Shown: one piece after another, positions 9,717 through 23,867 of the stretch | How positions within the stretch are numbered: the first letter of the stretch is position 1 | Layout: each line of letters begins with the position of its first letter | Source of the DNA: Silurus meridionalis | Taxonomy: Eukaryota > Chordata > Actinopteri > Siluriformes > Siluridae | Reading direction: 5' to 3' | Assembly: GCF_014805685.1 (NCBI RefSeq) | Contig: NC_060892.1 | Span: 10,311,490 to 10,375,489, forward strand | Length of the DNA: 64,000 bases | Notes under the pieces: generated by a model | What the model saw: only the letters and a program-made list of their open reading frames with translations | What the model was told of the DNA's origin: nothing | Databases searched by the model: none | Made by a program: the position numbers and the translations under genes

Positions 9717-12700
9717 CTGCAGTAAAAATCAGACATTTCACCTGGTTAAGATGAGATTTTACAAATATTTTACAAACATTTACAAAACTGATGTGTTCAT
9801 AATTTAAGATTACAGAAAACTAGCTATTATTTAGTATATTGAGGTTGAGTAAATTAGGATATAGTTTCTCAATTTAAGTATTACAAATAAAAAGGTAGTT
9901 ATCATAACATTTAACTAAAGGCTCACTCTTGCTCTGATCTCCCAGTCCACACATGTCCCTTATTTTGTTGTTGAGCTCCTGATTGGCTGCCTTGCACAGA
10001 GTCAGTTCTTTGCTCAGGTTGTGGATCAATCCCTCATACTGTCGCTGTCTACCAGCCAGACCTTCATCCATTTGATCTGTGGAGGAAGTAAGACTTATTT
10101 CACTTTTATGCAATATACATTTTTTTTCATTCACAGTAAATTCCATCCAATGTCTTGGCAGCTGATTCACAAAATAGAACAGAAAACTAAAAAAAATAAA
10201 AAATACAAATGAGACAAGTGCATTGTTTAACAAATTTCTCTGACACAAATTAAATATTTGCTAATTATAGACAAAAACATGTCTTCGAAAGGTAATTATT
10301 ATTGTATCCTCTATTTTTAATAATTATATATTTTTTCGCCTAATTGAGGTGGACTATGATTCACACTATCAACCACCACACCATCACATGACTGTCATAC
10401 GTCACTAAAGACACACCTTTGTCTCATGTTTGTCTTTTTATGCTTCTTGTTTCATGCTGTTGGTTTGTTTCATGCTCAGGTTTATGTTTCATGTTATTTT
10501 GCATTTGTTTAATGATTTTTGTTTGCTTGTTTTATATATTTGCACTCTAAATGAAGTTATCTGCACTCGCATCAGCTTATCTGATTCTAATGCTTTCTTT
10601 TCCTTTCATTTGACTAATGATCTGCATCCTACATTAAACATTTGTAATTTTCCTGCCAGCTTTCTTATATATCCACAGGAATAACAGCAACATAATGCTT
10701 GGTGCCTGACTCTTACCCTGAACCGTCTTCAGGCATTTGTTTTTTGTATGAAACTGTTTTGCCTGTAATGTGTATAGATGATCTCTGTGTTAATTTAAAT
10801 TTAAAGGATTATAATTAAGCACCATCTTTAAAGTCCATGGGAAAATAAGTCATTACTTTTCAATTAGGTTTAGTTCTTTCTAATTACGTTGGTTTTATGG
10901 CCCACAATATGAAGCTCAAAGGATGAATAATGAAAGCATGAACAATTGGTTAATTTTTCAAAGCCAACTAATAGGACAACAAATTATCAATCAAATGTGC
11001 TCATTAGAATATTAGGTTCTGCCCAAGCAATTTCTAGCTGGTTCCTATTATTATGATGGTTATATCTTATTTTTATTATTATAATTTTTCTCTTGAGGTT
11101 TGTAGTCCATAAGACATTATCTATTTTATTATTTTACATTACATTTAGTATGAAAAAAAACCCTTCTGATGTGCACCGAGTAACACTGATACAGCTTTTC
11201 TGCTCATCGTCTTCCCATTACTCTTAAGTCTTAAAAAGGGTGGTTTGTCTGCTGAGGAGTTACCTCGACACTGCTGCAGCAGGAGCTGCACGTTTATTTC
11301 GTGCTCTTTTTGCTGCTGTGTGAGCCGGCGGTCTGTGTCCAGCTGCTGTCGCTCCAGTGCTGCTTCCAACCACCCAACTAGGTGTTGCTGCTCCTCCAAT
11401 CGCATCTCCAGCTCAGCCAAGGCTATCTGCAGCTTCCGCTCTTCCTCTCGCAAAGATACCACCTTCAAAGAATTCACAGCAAAAAGAAAGGTAAAGTGTA
11501 ACTATACATTCAGAATTAATTCTAATCAATTTTGATAATACACTCCCCTTGACAATCATAACAACCTAACAACACAACGTCAATAAAAAGTGTCGGAGCA
11601 GACCTTATCAAAGTACTTGCAGAGTAGTGCCCGTGTCTCAGAGCCAGACAGGTAGGTGAGTTTGGCCATCAGGTTCATCTCCCACTGAGTGAGCATGCTA
11701 CCTGATGCCCTTAGTTGTCTTTGCCTTTGTGTTATGGCCTCGTTCTTGTACTCAATGGCAGCGTCTAGTGCCTCTATAGCCTCATCTAGTTGGAACAGGG
11801 TGCGCTCCTCCTACAGGACAGTTACAACACAGTGAGCAGTTAATGTCAAGAAACAACAAAAAACTTTTCAGAGACTTGTTGAAAGAAATCAGAAGTTCTG
11901 GAAATACTGGAGTGAAGCTTTTCTAAACACACTGATTGGTAACTCTCAAGTTTTGTTAATGCCAACCCTCTTACACATCACAAACCTTAAGTTCTTAACA
12001 GAGTTTTGTAACATAGATTGTGATGCAATGCTTTTGACAGGGTTAGGGTTAGGTTAAGACAGTATTGTGCATTTAATACATATAGTCAGAATGTATCAGG
12101 ACCTCAGAAGCATTTAAAAAGAATGTTATCATTATAGATTATCACAGCCATAGATAACTACAAGAACCTCTTGTCAGCATAATAATGTGCTAACGCTTCT
12201 GTCACAAAAGGGTTTACCTACAAGAGTTACCTAATTTAATATACTTGGTCAACAGGGAGTTGAACTTGAGATATAATGCAATAATAGTCTACATAATAGT
12301 TATATAGATGTAATGAGGTCACTAATGGAACTCAATCAATTAATGTAGGTGTAATAAAGCAGCGTTCATGCTGTGTACCCACCTCAGGGGACAGCAGGTT
12401 ACCCTGGCGGAGTTTGTCGTCTAACTCTACTCTTTGTTTAAGGAGTTGCTCTTTCTCCTGCCTCAGGTTGGAGATCTCCTGGCGGATGTGTTGTGAGTCT
12501 TGAGCACTGCTACTGCGCAGCTGGCCGTTTCGCTCACATAGCTCCCGCTCCAGCGATTCAATACGGTTTGACAGTGTCGCCAGGTCCTTGCTTAGAGCCT
12601 GCCAGGTAAATGATCATAATGGACTTTTAGATAATGTTACTATATGCTTTATTTATAACCATTTGATGTATTTCGCGACTGGAATTCATGTTAATACCTA

Positions 12701-15700
12701 TTATTCACATTCTGTATAAGTTTAATTATGTAGATTGTAATTTTGCCATAGGGTCCTCCTTGGGTTTAACACAGTCAGCTTACTTTTTTAAGAGAGTAAG
12801 AATATATTTTCAGGCCGATGTGTGTGGAGTCTGCACGAAATGCTTTGTATCAAATCATACAGACGTTGGATGAACAAGGTCAGATATACCTGGCTTGACC
12901 GGAGTCGCTTGGTCTCCAGGCCGCTACGCTCTAAGAGCAATGCCTCTTTTTTGGCTAGGATCTCCTCCCTTTTGGTCAATTCTCCCTCCAAGTCTTCCAA
13001 ACCTCTCCTCTGTTCCAGAACCTTCTCCATCTCCTCATCTAGCCATCGCTTCTGTTCTTCTATCTTCTGCTCAAAAGACCAACAACAGTCACAAAGACTG
13101 TAACAGTTTGAACTCTGCCACATTTTTGTCAACCCAAAATACTGTTGCTCTTGAGGAAAATAATTTCTGATAAGATGAAGCATGTTTATCACAGACAGCA
13201 ACAACACGGTTATTTTAAAACATAAGCTCAAATACCAGTCCAAACATGAGTAAAACACAGAGTGTAAACTTAAAACATGCTGAAACAACCCATGAGACAG
13301 TAACAAGGGTTCCTATAATAAAACAAACCACAAAAAAACCTCTAAGGCAGGCTTTAATAAAGATTCAATTTCTGTTTTGATAATGCTGTGGTTTGAGTTT
13401 TCCTGATCTGTACCTGCTGTTCTTCTAGTGAGACGACTGAGCCGTTACTGCCGCTCCTCCTTTGCCTTTGGAAGGCAGCAATTTCTTCAGTCTTAATACG
13501 CAGGATCTTCTGCTGCTGCTCATTCTTTATCTCGAGCTCCTGAAAACAGACAGGTAGCATATATTGTAATCACAAAATTTGTTAAGGTCAGATAGTATTT
13601 CAGATGTCACTTGACATAATGTTTGTGTGAGGGATTTAAATGTCCAATCAACTATTTATCAATCTCAGAATGAACTGTCTTATAAGTGATCATCAGAAAT
13701 GCTGGTGGTACTGTTATGGCTGAAAATCCCATTGCTAATGTGGTCACCTTTACACGATGTTTGCCTCTTTGCATCTCACTCTCTAGCCTTCTTTTCTGTT
13801 GACTCTCTTCCCGGAGGCGCCTCTGCAGCTGGTCCTGCTGTTGCCGCAGACTTTGTACACTTCTCTCCAGCTCCTGCACACGACGCTCACTCTGCACTGA
13901 CAGAGAGGCCAGCTGTGCAGTGTCCCGCTGCCTCTGCTTCAGCACCTGCAAACATGTGGAACGAAGACATCACACTCAAGGCTGCAGTTTAGACAAAAAG
14001 TCTTTCCAGTTGATGTTGACTTAGGTTACAAAATACATAATGTTATTACAAATATAATTTCATCTCATTTACAATAATAAAATACTCTTACATTAATTAA
14101 CAGCCGTAAAAAAAAAAAAACACTGTTCCAGACTTTAAGGCACAGACGTTCTCGGTCACCATTATAAACAAAAACCAGAGGTGCCAACATTGCAAGTAGA
14201 AAATCCTGGCATGCAGAGAGGAAAAAAATGCTCCTACCACAAAACCCATAGCATATGCCAGTGAATGTAACAGCATATGCTTCTAGCATAAATTATATTT
14301 AACAGCAATCTGCTTTTTAAGACTGGTTTTAGAAGACCTCAGCTGATAGAAAACCTTTAAACAAATGTTACAAAATGAACACAAGTGCATGTCCTGTGTA
14401 ATTTAGTCCATGTGTGATTTCGGACATATAAACTATTTATAAACTAAACCATTAACCGAATACAATTGTAATAACAGATATGTAAGGTATAATTTGACAG
14501 TCTGTTCTGTATGAATATATGGATATTAAATAGCAAAACACAATTAACTTGATTTTGAACACTAAACAACATGCCTGTTCATTTAGAAATGCAAAACAAA
14601 TACAGTTAAATCTAAAACAAAAAAGAACCATTACATTTTTTGCATACACTACTGAGATGTGTTGATGAAAATGATAGAGAAATCAAGGCAACAGTAAGTA
14701 AATGTAAAAACCAGGTGGAATTAATGAATATAGTTGATAACACTGAAAACAATGACAATTTTAAACAAAATCACATTTTAAAATACAAAGAGTTGTTCCA
14801 TGCTGTATTGAGATTTAATGCAGATTCAGGGTGAATCTGTACACCACAGCTGGGCTTCAGCCCATGAAGACCTCCATCAGGTGTGTTAAATGAGATTGAA
14901 TAAATGAGAAAATTGGAACGTTGCAGTGCTGTGATTTCTCGGGACAGGACTCCCACACTTTGGCACTTAGGTAAACACATGCCAACAAATTATTGATATA
15001 TGCAGATGAATGGGTTTGTAATAGCAAAGGAATTTTTTCCAAGGTAACTAATATGAATTGCAAGGATTTGCATTCCTTGTGTTATTAGTGTTCCTGGAGG
15101 TATTGTAAGGTCTTGTGATTTTGGATTACACTCCTTGCTCAAGTGCCTCAGGACAATCTCTAAAAGAAAAATGGTGGAAGGATGGTTACAGCTGCAGGCC
15201 TAATATGCTTTGTCCCAATGTCTTAATGCTCCACTGGGAAATCAACTCTTCAACCCTCCAGTAAAAAGCACAGAGCCACTGCTCCCTTCAAATCTAATTG
15301 CCAAGATAAAATCCATGTGATCTTTGGTTCAGAGATACAATGCTGTTATGTTAGTACATATATTACATGGGTGACAACATCCCCAAATTAAGCGTTAGGG
15401 ATAAGATGACAGTATGATTTCATCAAACAAACCAAACGTGCTGAAAGGGACACTTGCCAAAGACAAAAAAAAAATGACCTTGTATGCATCTGTTACTCCT
15501 GCAACACAAGATCTAGAAGAAAGCTTTGGAAAAAGAAGGTGAATTTCTGCTATTCTTCTTCTTCAGTAGCCTCTTGCAAACAAGCACATCTTGCACATCT
15601 AACAGAAACCTTTATTTTAAACATTAATTTGATCCATTTACTTTAAAGTTAATCTATTAAAAAAAGTTGAGTTTCAATGTGGTTGAATTTGTCTTTTGTC

Positions 15701-18700
15701 TATTCATATTTTCCATAACATCATAGAGCCAGTAACACTGTCGATTTGATTGTAGCATAACGTTTATATTAATTAATTAATTCTAATTTTTTACATTTAC
15801 ATTTAAGGCATTTGGCAGATGCCATTATCCAGAGAGACATTTATCTCATTCATACAACTAAGCAGCTGGGTTAAGGGGCTTGTCCAATAATGGAATGTTA
15901 CCAGCTCCCCAGCTCCCCCTTATTCTTACAATAAGTTGTTCATGAAAGAAGAAAATTACAATTGGGACCTCTTGCAAATTTTTGTGGCATGGTATCTCTG
16001 ACCTACAAACTCAATATGCCCAATTTTAAAGTTTGCATATTTCTTTCTATATAATATATTTTACAAAAATTTTAAGGAATGAAGTGTGGGATTGCCCCTA
16101 CACCCACGTTCCATGTCCGCTGCCAAAACGGATTCCAAAAAAAACAGGCCATGACTTAGCAACTTAGCAAGCAAAGAGTAAAGAAAAAAAGTAGTATACT
16201 GTGAGAGGGAGAGAATACACGCCCACTTGTTTATTTCTTACAATTTGTATTTATAAAACAATAAAAAACACTGTACTTTTTATCTGCTTATAGTAACATG
16301 AAATGTTGTGAAATATCCCCAAAACAAGATAATCCCTTGCTTATGATATTTATAGCAGTTATGAACAGTTCTGTCAGACCAATGAATATGAAGACGTCAA
16401 TCAAACATGCCTTGTACCACTTTAAAAACCAGGTTATTAAATGTTTAAATCCCATTTTAAAGGTATAAATAAGACTCAATATCTGTATTTAACACAACAA
16501 ATGTAATTATAATCAATTGATGCTGTAACTCCTATATAACAACCATAGACACATGCTACAGCCTGACCTGCACTTTGCTTTGCGCAGCTGCAATCTTTCT
16601 CCGGCACTCCTGGGCTTTAGAGCGGTCAGCAGCATCACGACTGCCATGCACCTCCAGCTCCTGCAGCTGTTTGTGGGCCTCTGTGAGCTCAGTTCGTGCC
16701 TGCTCAGCCTCCTGCTCCAGCTCAGCTACCTTTCGGCTGTATTGCCTATTCATAGCTTGGGCATCTTTTCCTGTAAACACACCAAGAAAATACCATCAGG
16801 GCATTGAATGTAGACATGTTGGGGCAATGATCTGATAAGACAAACTAATTTTTACATTTAGTATAACAATAACAAAAGAAAGTCAGTCTCATTCAAATCA
16901 TTATGTCAGCGATTAAGTTGTGCTGGAATATTTACTTTTATGAAAAATAAAATATTTAATTGCTTGGTATAATAAACATATATTATTTCAATCCAAAAGA
17001 CATGAAAAAGCTTCGTGCAATTGGTGCTCATCACACATACTCATGTCTGGATGATCAAAATTACCTGTTTTGACCAACTCCTTGATGAGTTCCTCCTTCA
17101 TTCGGATGGTGACAGAAAGCTCTCTGATCTTCTGCTGGGCCTGAAGCAACCCTCTGTCTGAACCCATCTCCAATAAGCAGCCTCTTAGGCTTTCCAGCAC
17201 AGAACTCTCCCCTACACTGGTGTTAGCTATCCACACAAAACACAGTCAAAACTGTCAGCACACAGGTGTGCAAACTGCTATATGGTCATCTATCAAACAC
17301 TGAAAATGCATATTTAAATGATTTAAATAAAAGTGTTACATTTCTGTCATAGATTCAGTATGAAATGCAGGAATGAATTTTTAATAACAAACCAAAAAAC
17401 TACAATTAATTCTTACAAAACAAGGGTTGTAATAATTCGGAATCTGTATAATGTAAGTGCTGAACTTACACGTTCGTCTGCTGTAGTGTAATCCTTGAGG
17501 GTGGCTAGGCCCCAGGACCTGAGACAGGGATCCCCTAGCTCCTCTGGGTGATCCTTGAAATGGTGCATCCTTCTTGGACCAGGTAATATTTATGCATCTG
17601 TAGAAAAATCATATCAATACATAATCTAAGTAGCTATAATAAAGATACAGTGCCTTGCGAAAGTATTCGGCCCCCTTGAACTTTGCGACCTTTTGCCACA
17701 TTTCAGGCTTTAAACATAAAGATATAAAACTGTAATTTTTTGTGAAGAATCAACAAGTGGGACACAATCATGAAGTGGAACGAAATTTATTGGATATTTC
17801 AAACTTTTTTAACAAATAAAAAACTGAAAAATTGGGCGTGCAAAATTATTCAGCCCCCATAAGTTAATACTTTGTAGCGCCACCTTTTGCTGCGATTACA
17901 GCTGTAAGTCGCTTGGGCTATGTCTATCAGTTTTGCACATCGAGAGACTGAATTTTTTGCCCATTCCTCCTTGCAACACAGCTCGAGCTCAGTGAGGTTG
18001 GATGGAGAGCATTTGTGAACAGCAGTTTTCAGTTCTTTCCACAGATTCTCAAATGGATTCAGGTCTGGACTTTGACTTGGCCATTCTAACACCTGGATAT
18101 GTTTATTTGTGAACCATTCCATTGTAGATTTTGCTTTATGTTTTGGATCATTGTCTTGTTGGAAGACAAATCTCCGTCCCAGTCTCAGGTCTTTTGCAGA
18201 CTCCATCAGGTTTTCTTCCAGAATGGTCCTGTATTTGGCTCCATCCATCTTCCCATCAATTTTAACCATCTTCCCTGTCCCTGCTGAAGAAAAGCAGGCC
18301 CAAACCATGATGCTGCCACCACTATGTTTGACAGTGGGGATGGTGTGTTCAGGGTGATGAGCTGTGTTGCTTTTACGCCAAACATAACGTTTTGCATTGT
18401 TGCCAAAAAGTTAGATTTTGGTTTCATCTAAACAGAGCACCTTCTTCCACATGTTTGGTGTGTCTCCCAGGTGGCTTGTGGCAAACTTTAAACGACACTT
18501 TTTATGGATATCTTTAAGAAATGGCTTTCTTCTTGCCACTTTTCCATAAAGGCCAGATTTGCGCAGTATACGACTGATTGTTGTCCTATGGACAGAGTCT
18601 CCCACCTCAGCTGTAGATCTCTGCAGTTCATCCAGAGTGATCATGGGCCTCTTGGCTGCATCTCTGATCAGTCTTCTCCTTGTATGAGCTGAAAGTTTAG

Positions 18701-21700
18701 AGGGATGGCCAGGTCTTGGTAGATTTGCAGTGGTCATTTCAATATTTTCGCTTGCACAGTGCTCCTTGGAATGTTTAAAGCTTGGGAAATCTTTTTGTAT
18801 CCAAATCCGGCTTTAAACTTCTCCACAACAGTATCTCGGACCTGCCTGGTGTGTTCCTTGTTCTTCATGATGCTCTCTGCGCTTTAAACGGACCTCTGGG
18901 ACTATCACAGTGCAGGTGCATTTATACGGAGACTTGATTACACACAGGTGGATTCTATTTATCATCATTAGTCATTAAGGTCAACATTGGATCATTCAGA
19001 GATCCTCACTGAACTTCTGGAGAGAGTTTGCTGCACTGAAAGTAAAGGGGCTGAATAATTTTGCACGCCCAATTTTTCAGTTTTTTATTTGTTAAAAAGG
19101 TTTGAAATATCCAATACATTTCGTTCCACTTCATGATTGTGTCCCACTTGTTGTTGATTCTTCACAAAAATATTACAATTTCATATCTTTATGTTTGAAG
19201 CCTGAAATGTGGCAAAAGGTCGCAAAGTTCAAGGGGGCTGAATACTTTCGCAAGGCACTGTACTTACAAAGAACTGAAGCTATATTTAAAACACTGACTG
19301 CACTTTTTGGCAAAGCAAATAACACGTCTTGTAATCATTCAACCGATCATTAGATTGGAGTGGAGTTGTGTGCAAGTCTTTTTCACACCCACCAACTCTA
19401 AATAACATCTCTACAATCACATTTCACTACACTGCCTACATATTACATTTTGGTTCAGGGCACCCTTCATGCTAATTTGATGCCTCCTTCTTTTTACCCT
19501 GCGTTCAAACTGGCAGTTTCTCTTAAGTCATCAAACGTTGCTTTTTGTGGGTGGTCCTAGCCTGAGAACCTGGCAGTTGTTCTGGATTCCATAGTTGCTC
19601 CTGGCTGATGGAACATGGCCACAATAATTACTCCCACTGGTACTTTTAAAAAGTTTAAATTTACTTATAAATTATTATTATATTTATTATAAATATAATT
19701 TACTATAAATTGACAAAATGGTCAGGTGCTTTGTTTTGCTGTGTTGCGGTCAATCGAGGCACAGGATAACACTTGCCCTCCGATTTGCAGTTTTAAGCGA
19801 ACTCTAATGTGCTATTATACATGAAGTGTAAACATTACTTTCTTCAAACTGATTTCACTTAATATGTGCACAGATTTGTTTTTAGAGAAGTAGCAAGAAA
19901 AAGAGTACCACCCATACTTGCGTTTGTCTTTGACTCCTTTGTTGCAAGTGTTCTCGCCTTCTCTATCCTCTTCATAGGACTCACATTCCTTGTCCCAATG
20001 GGCCTTTTCCAAAAATGAATGACAATCCATTGAAACACTCATGCCAGTCTGAAAGCATAGATTATATTACAGAGAACATTACATTATATATAGAAAATTT
20101 AGAAAAGAAAATGTATATTGTTCTCCACACTACCTGGATATTCTGACAAGATACTATACAATGATATATAAAAATGATGTTGCATATGATATATAAAGGT
20201 TTGACGCCTCAAATATCACACAAAATCACACAATTTTTGAAAGAATTATTTCCAATAAATACTTTGCATATTAGATCATTTCCAACTGGCCCAATGGCAC
20301 CTAGCTAGTTAGTTGCACAGGCATCACTGCCCTCAGTAGCTAGCTACCATTTCCTTCCTTGCTTGAATGGTGTGTATAAAGTGACATAGGGGAAACCATG
20401 TCTTTTGCAATGATAAAGTGTTTATTAAAAAAAGTTCAATAATAAAATATATAACTGAAATGTCACATTTTCACACATCAGTACCAGTGCATGTATTATG
20501 CAAATTCTAAGTATCAGTTAGGATCAGTCTTTAATTACTAGAGTCTAGAATTATTACTGTCCAGATTCTGTCTAAAATGATTAGTTAGATAATAAAGAAT
20601 CAGTTTAGCTATGGAATTTCTCTCACTATATTAGACTAAGTGATGAAGTTCTGTAAAGCAATTAAGCTGACTCATATACAGCAGCAATGTATGACACATT
20701 CAGTTGTTTAGACTCAGTTTTTAGTTGCTCAGTTTTTATCTGCAGATAACATATGGTTTGTGAAAATTTCTTTTTTTTTTTAATGCAAAATGTGATACTG
20801 CTTGAACTGTGGCACGAATATTTAAAAATGTTGGCTGTATAGTTACATAGAATACTCCTACTGCTAACCCTCAATTCACTGCACCATCTGTGAGAAGTAA
20901 AACACCTTTTACTGTCTGTTCTTAAATATAAACAAGGGGAAAGGTATGGACCTGCCGAGCAGAGGTTTCTCCAGCCTCTCCATTGCAGAAAGGTGTCAAA
21001 TGGCCTGGGCGAAGGCTTGCTTGCTGAAATGACTTATTAGGTGCAGTATGGGGTCTCTGTGTCAGCAGCCCCATCCCTGGATGGGCCCGAAGACATTGAA
21101 GCTCCTCTATGATGTCCTGCTGTTCCTGGAGCTTATCACTCTGAAATGAAAGTTAAAGCCAAAATTGAAGTAAATGCCAATAAAACAACAAAAATGTATC
21201 TTTCACCCCTGATGAAAGTCAAATATGTATCAATATTCTAACCTGCTGTTTATACTGTTCCATAGCATCTTCCAGTGCAGCAAGAAAGTCTGTGTTTTCC
21301 TGCTCTAATCGCTGGATCTGTGCTTGAAGCTGGGAAATGTAGTTCTCCCTTTCCCTGTTCCATTCTTCTTTCATATTCAGCTCCTGGACAATAGAAACAT
21401 GTTAGCACGTTGCAACAAGGAATGAAATCAGAGTTAATCAACATGGTAGGGTTATTCACACAGAAGGACACTAATCTGTCATCCCTAAAATGGAAAAGAA
21501 AAATAGTTTGCATATCTTATATGATTTTGATAGTAATAGCAACACTAAAAATAAGATTGTGGAAACTGAAAGAGGAACACATTCAGGGAAGAGATCAGAC
21601 AGGGGGGAGCTGGTGGTAAAGAGGTTATGGATGATTGGGCAACTACTGCAAAAGTGAAAAGAAAGACAGCTAGGAAGGTATTTGGCATGACATCTGGAAA

Positions 21701-23785
21701 TAGAAAGAAAGGCAAAGAGACATGGTGGTGGAATTAGGAAGCACAGGAAAGCATAATGAGAAAGAGGTTAGCGAAACATTAAAAGCTTTTTATTGTGAGT
21801 GACGACGATGAACAGGCCACTGCATGTATAAAACTGTACTGTTCGATGACCCACCTGGCACTTTAGAAGCTCCCGTCCCTTTTTCAGTGCAGTAGTGTCC
21901 TCAGTGGAACTGCTCTCAATGCCACTGTCCAGCTCCGAGGCCGTACTCAAACCACTGCGCTCCTCTTCAACAGCGCAAAGCCACTCCTTCACACGCAACA
22001 GCTGGCTTGGGTTTAGTGTTCCCTCCCCCTGCAGCTCCATCAGCAGCCTGTAGGCTGAGTCTGTGCATGTCCTATAGTGGGTGCTCTCTGCCTGCAACTT
22101 GCACACATCTGGTTCCAGGGAACGTGCCTGGCGTTCGGGCTCTGAACGTGCAAGTATTCGGGTCTCAGAGCGATGCCGGTTCTCCAGGGCCCGCTTTAGA
22201 GCTTTGATCTGGAGTTCCAGGCTTTCCACACGATCTGGCTCCCCATGACAGTTCACCATGGCTCGGTTTCGAATGTTGCGGGCACGTTTGGCATAATTTA
22301 GGGTGTTAAGGCTTTCGTCAAAGTCAGAGGATGAGGGACTGATGCAGGCAATCATGAGTGTTTTGGCATTGCCACCAAGTGAGTCTTTTAAAATTCTAAG
22401 GAAATGGGAAACATACAATTCTGTATTATTTCAGTCATTCAGGGAACAGCTAAAACTAAAATGTCACAAAGTAGTTTAAATTATATTTCCCAATTCCTAG
22501 GGCTGGCTAATATAATACTGATATGAAAATATCAGTATTATATTATTATAATAGTATTTTTAATACTCTTATACCATGTATTGCTATTACTTAATTACTC
22601 AACTGTTAACAACTAGGATGTTAAAATCTGTTTTTGTGTCTACATTTTGCTCTTCTATTTATTAAAAGAATCTACTTGTTCATATATGTAAAAAATCATT
22701 TAAAATATTATCTACACCAGCGGTCCCAAACCTTTTTTGCACCATGGACCGGTTTAATGTCAGACAATATTTTCACGGACCGGTCTTTAAGGTGTGGCGA
22801 ATAAATACAACAAAATAAAATGATACGGCCGGCATAAAAACTGGTATTTTCTAAATTTAATAATAAACGTGAATCCACTGTGTTGTTTTTTGTTCATTTT
22901 GCTAGCTTGGGGGTTTCAATTTAGCGGTGATGTATTATGTTACCGACCGGAGCAGCCCCTTTAAGAAGGTAGCGGATGGAGGTAAGACATTTGACAGAGG
23001 CAAGCATCTTGACATGCATTAAGATTGAGTCATAGACAGATGTGGCGGAGAAAATCTGGTAATTTTCCAAAATAAAACATCGTTCAGAATCAGATAATAA
23101 ATAAAACGGAACTAATGTAAGTTATGTATTCTTTCTGTGCGGCCCCGTACCAACCGATCTACACTACATCTACACTATTAAAATATCAAACTGCGCTAGC
23201 CATCTTAATAATATAAATATTAAAACTTGTTTAAGAAGTATACAGTTTACACTGTATTGGCAAATGTTTGTGGACACCTAACTGTCACACCCATATGCTT
23301 TTTGGACATTAAATTCTAAATTTATTCCTCCTTATTTTCATTATTTGCCTATTCACCCACAAGAACATTAGTGAGGTAAGGCCCAGATTTTGGGTGAGGT
23401 TGCCGGTCAGGTGTTTCTGCAAGCTACTTGAATCTCTCCACTTAATCACTGGCAAATGGACCACACTTTGTGCACAGGGCTATGGTTATGCTGGAACAAT
23501 CGAGTTCCAATGAAAGGAAATTGTAATGCTGCTGCATACAAAAACACTGGATACAAACTGTGTCTGTTTCTATCCTTGAGGCAACAGTCTGAAGAACCAC
23601 GCAAGTGCTATAGTCAGGTGCCTACATACTTTTGGCCACATAGCTTACTACACTACCACTGATCATTTGTGACATTCCTTCACTAGCTATATACTGTATT
23701 CTCTAATGTTATAGACCACAACAAACATCTGTCTAATGTCTAATTCAAAATAATTATTGTATAAAAAATTGTTCTCTGGGGTGCA

Positions 23786-23867
<82 letters not shown>

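Noticed and set aside
18099..18692. Plus-strand frames inside the Tc1 element
   Set aside because: They mirror the transposase on the opposite strand.
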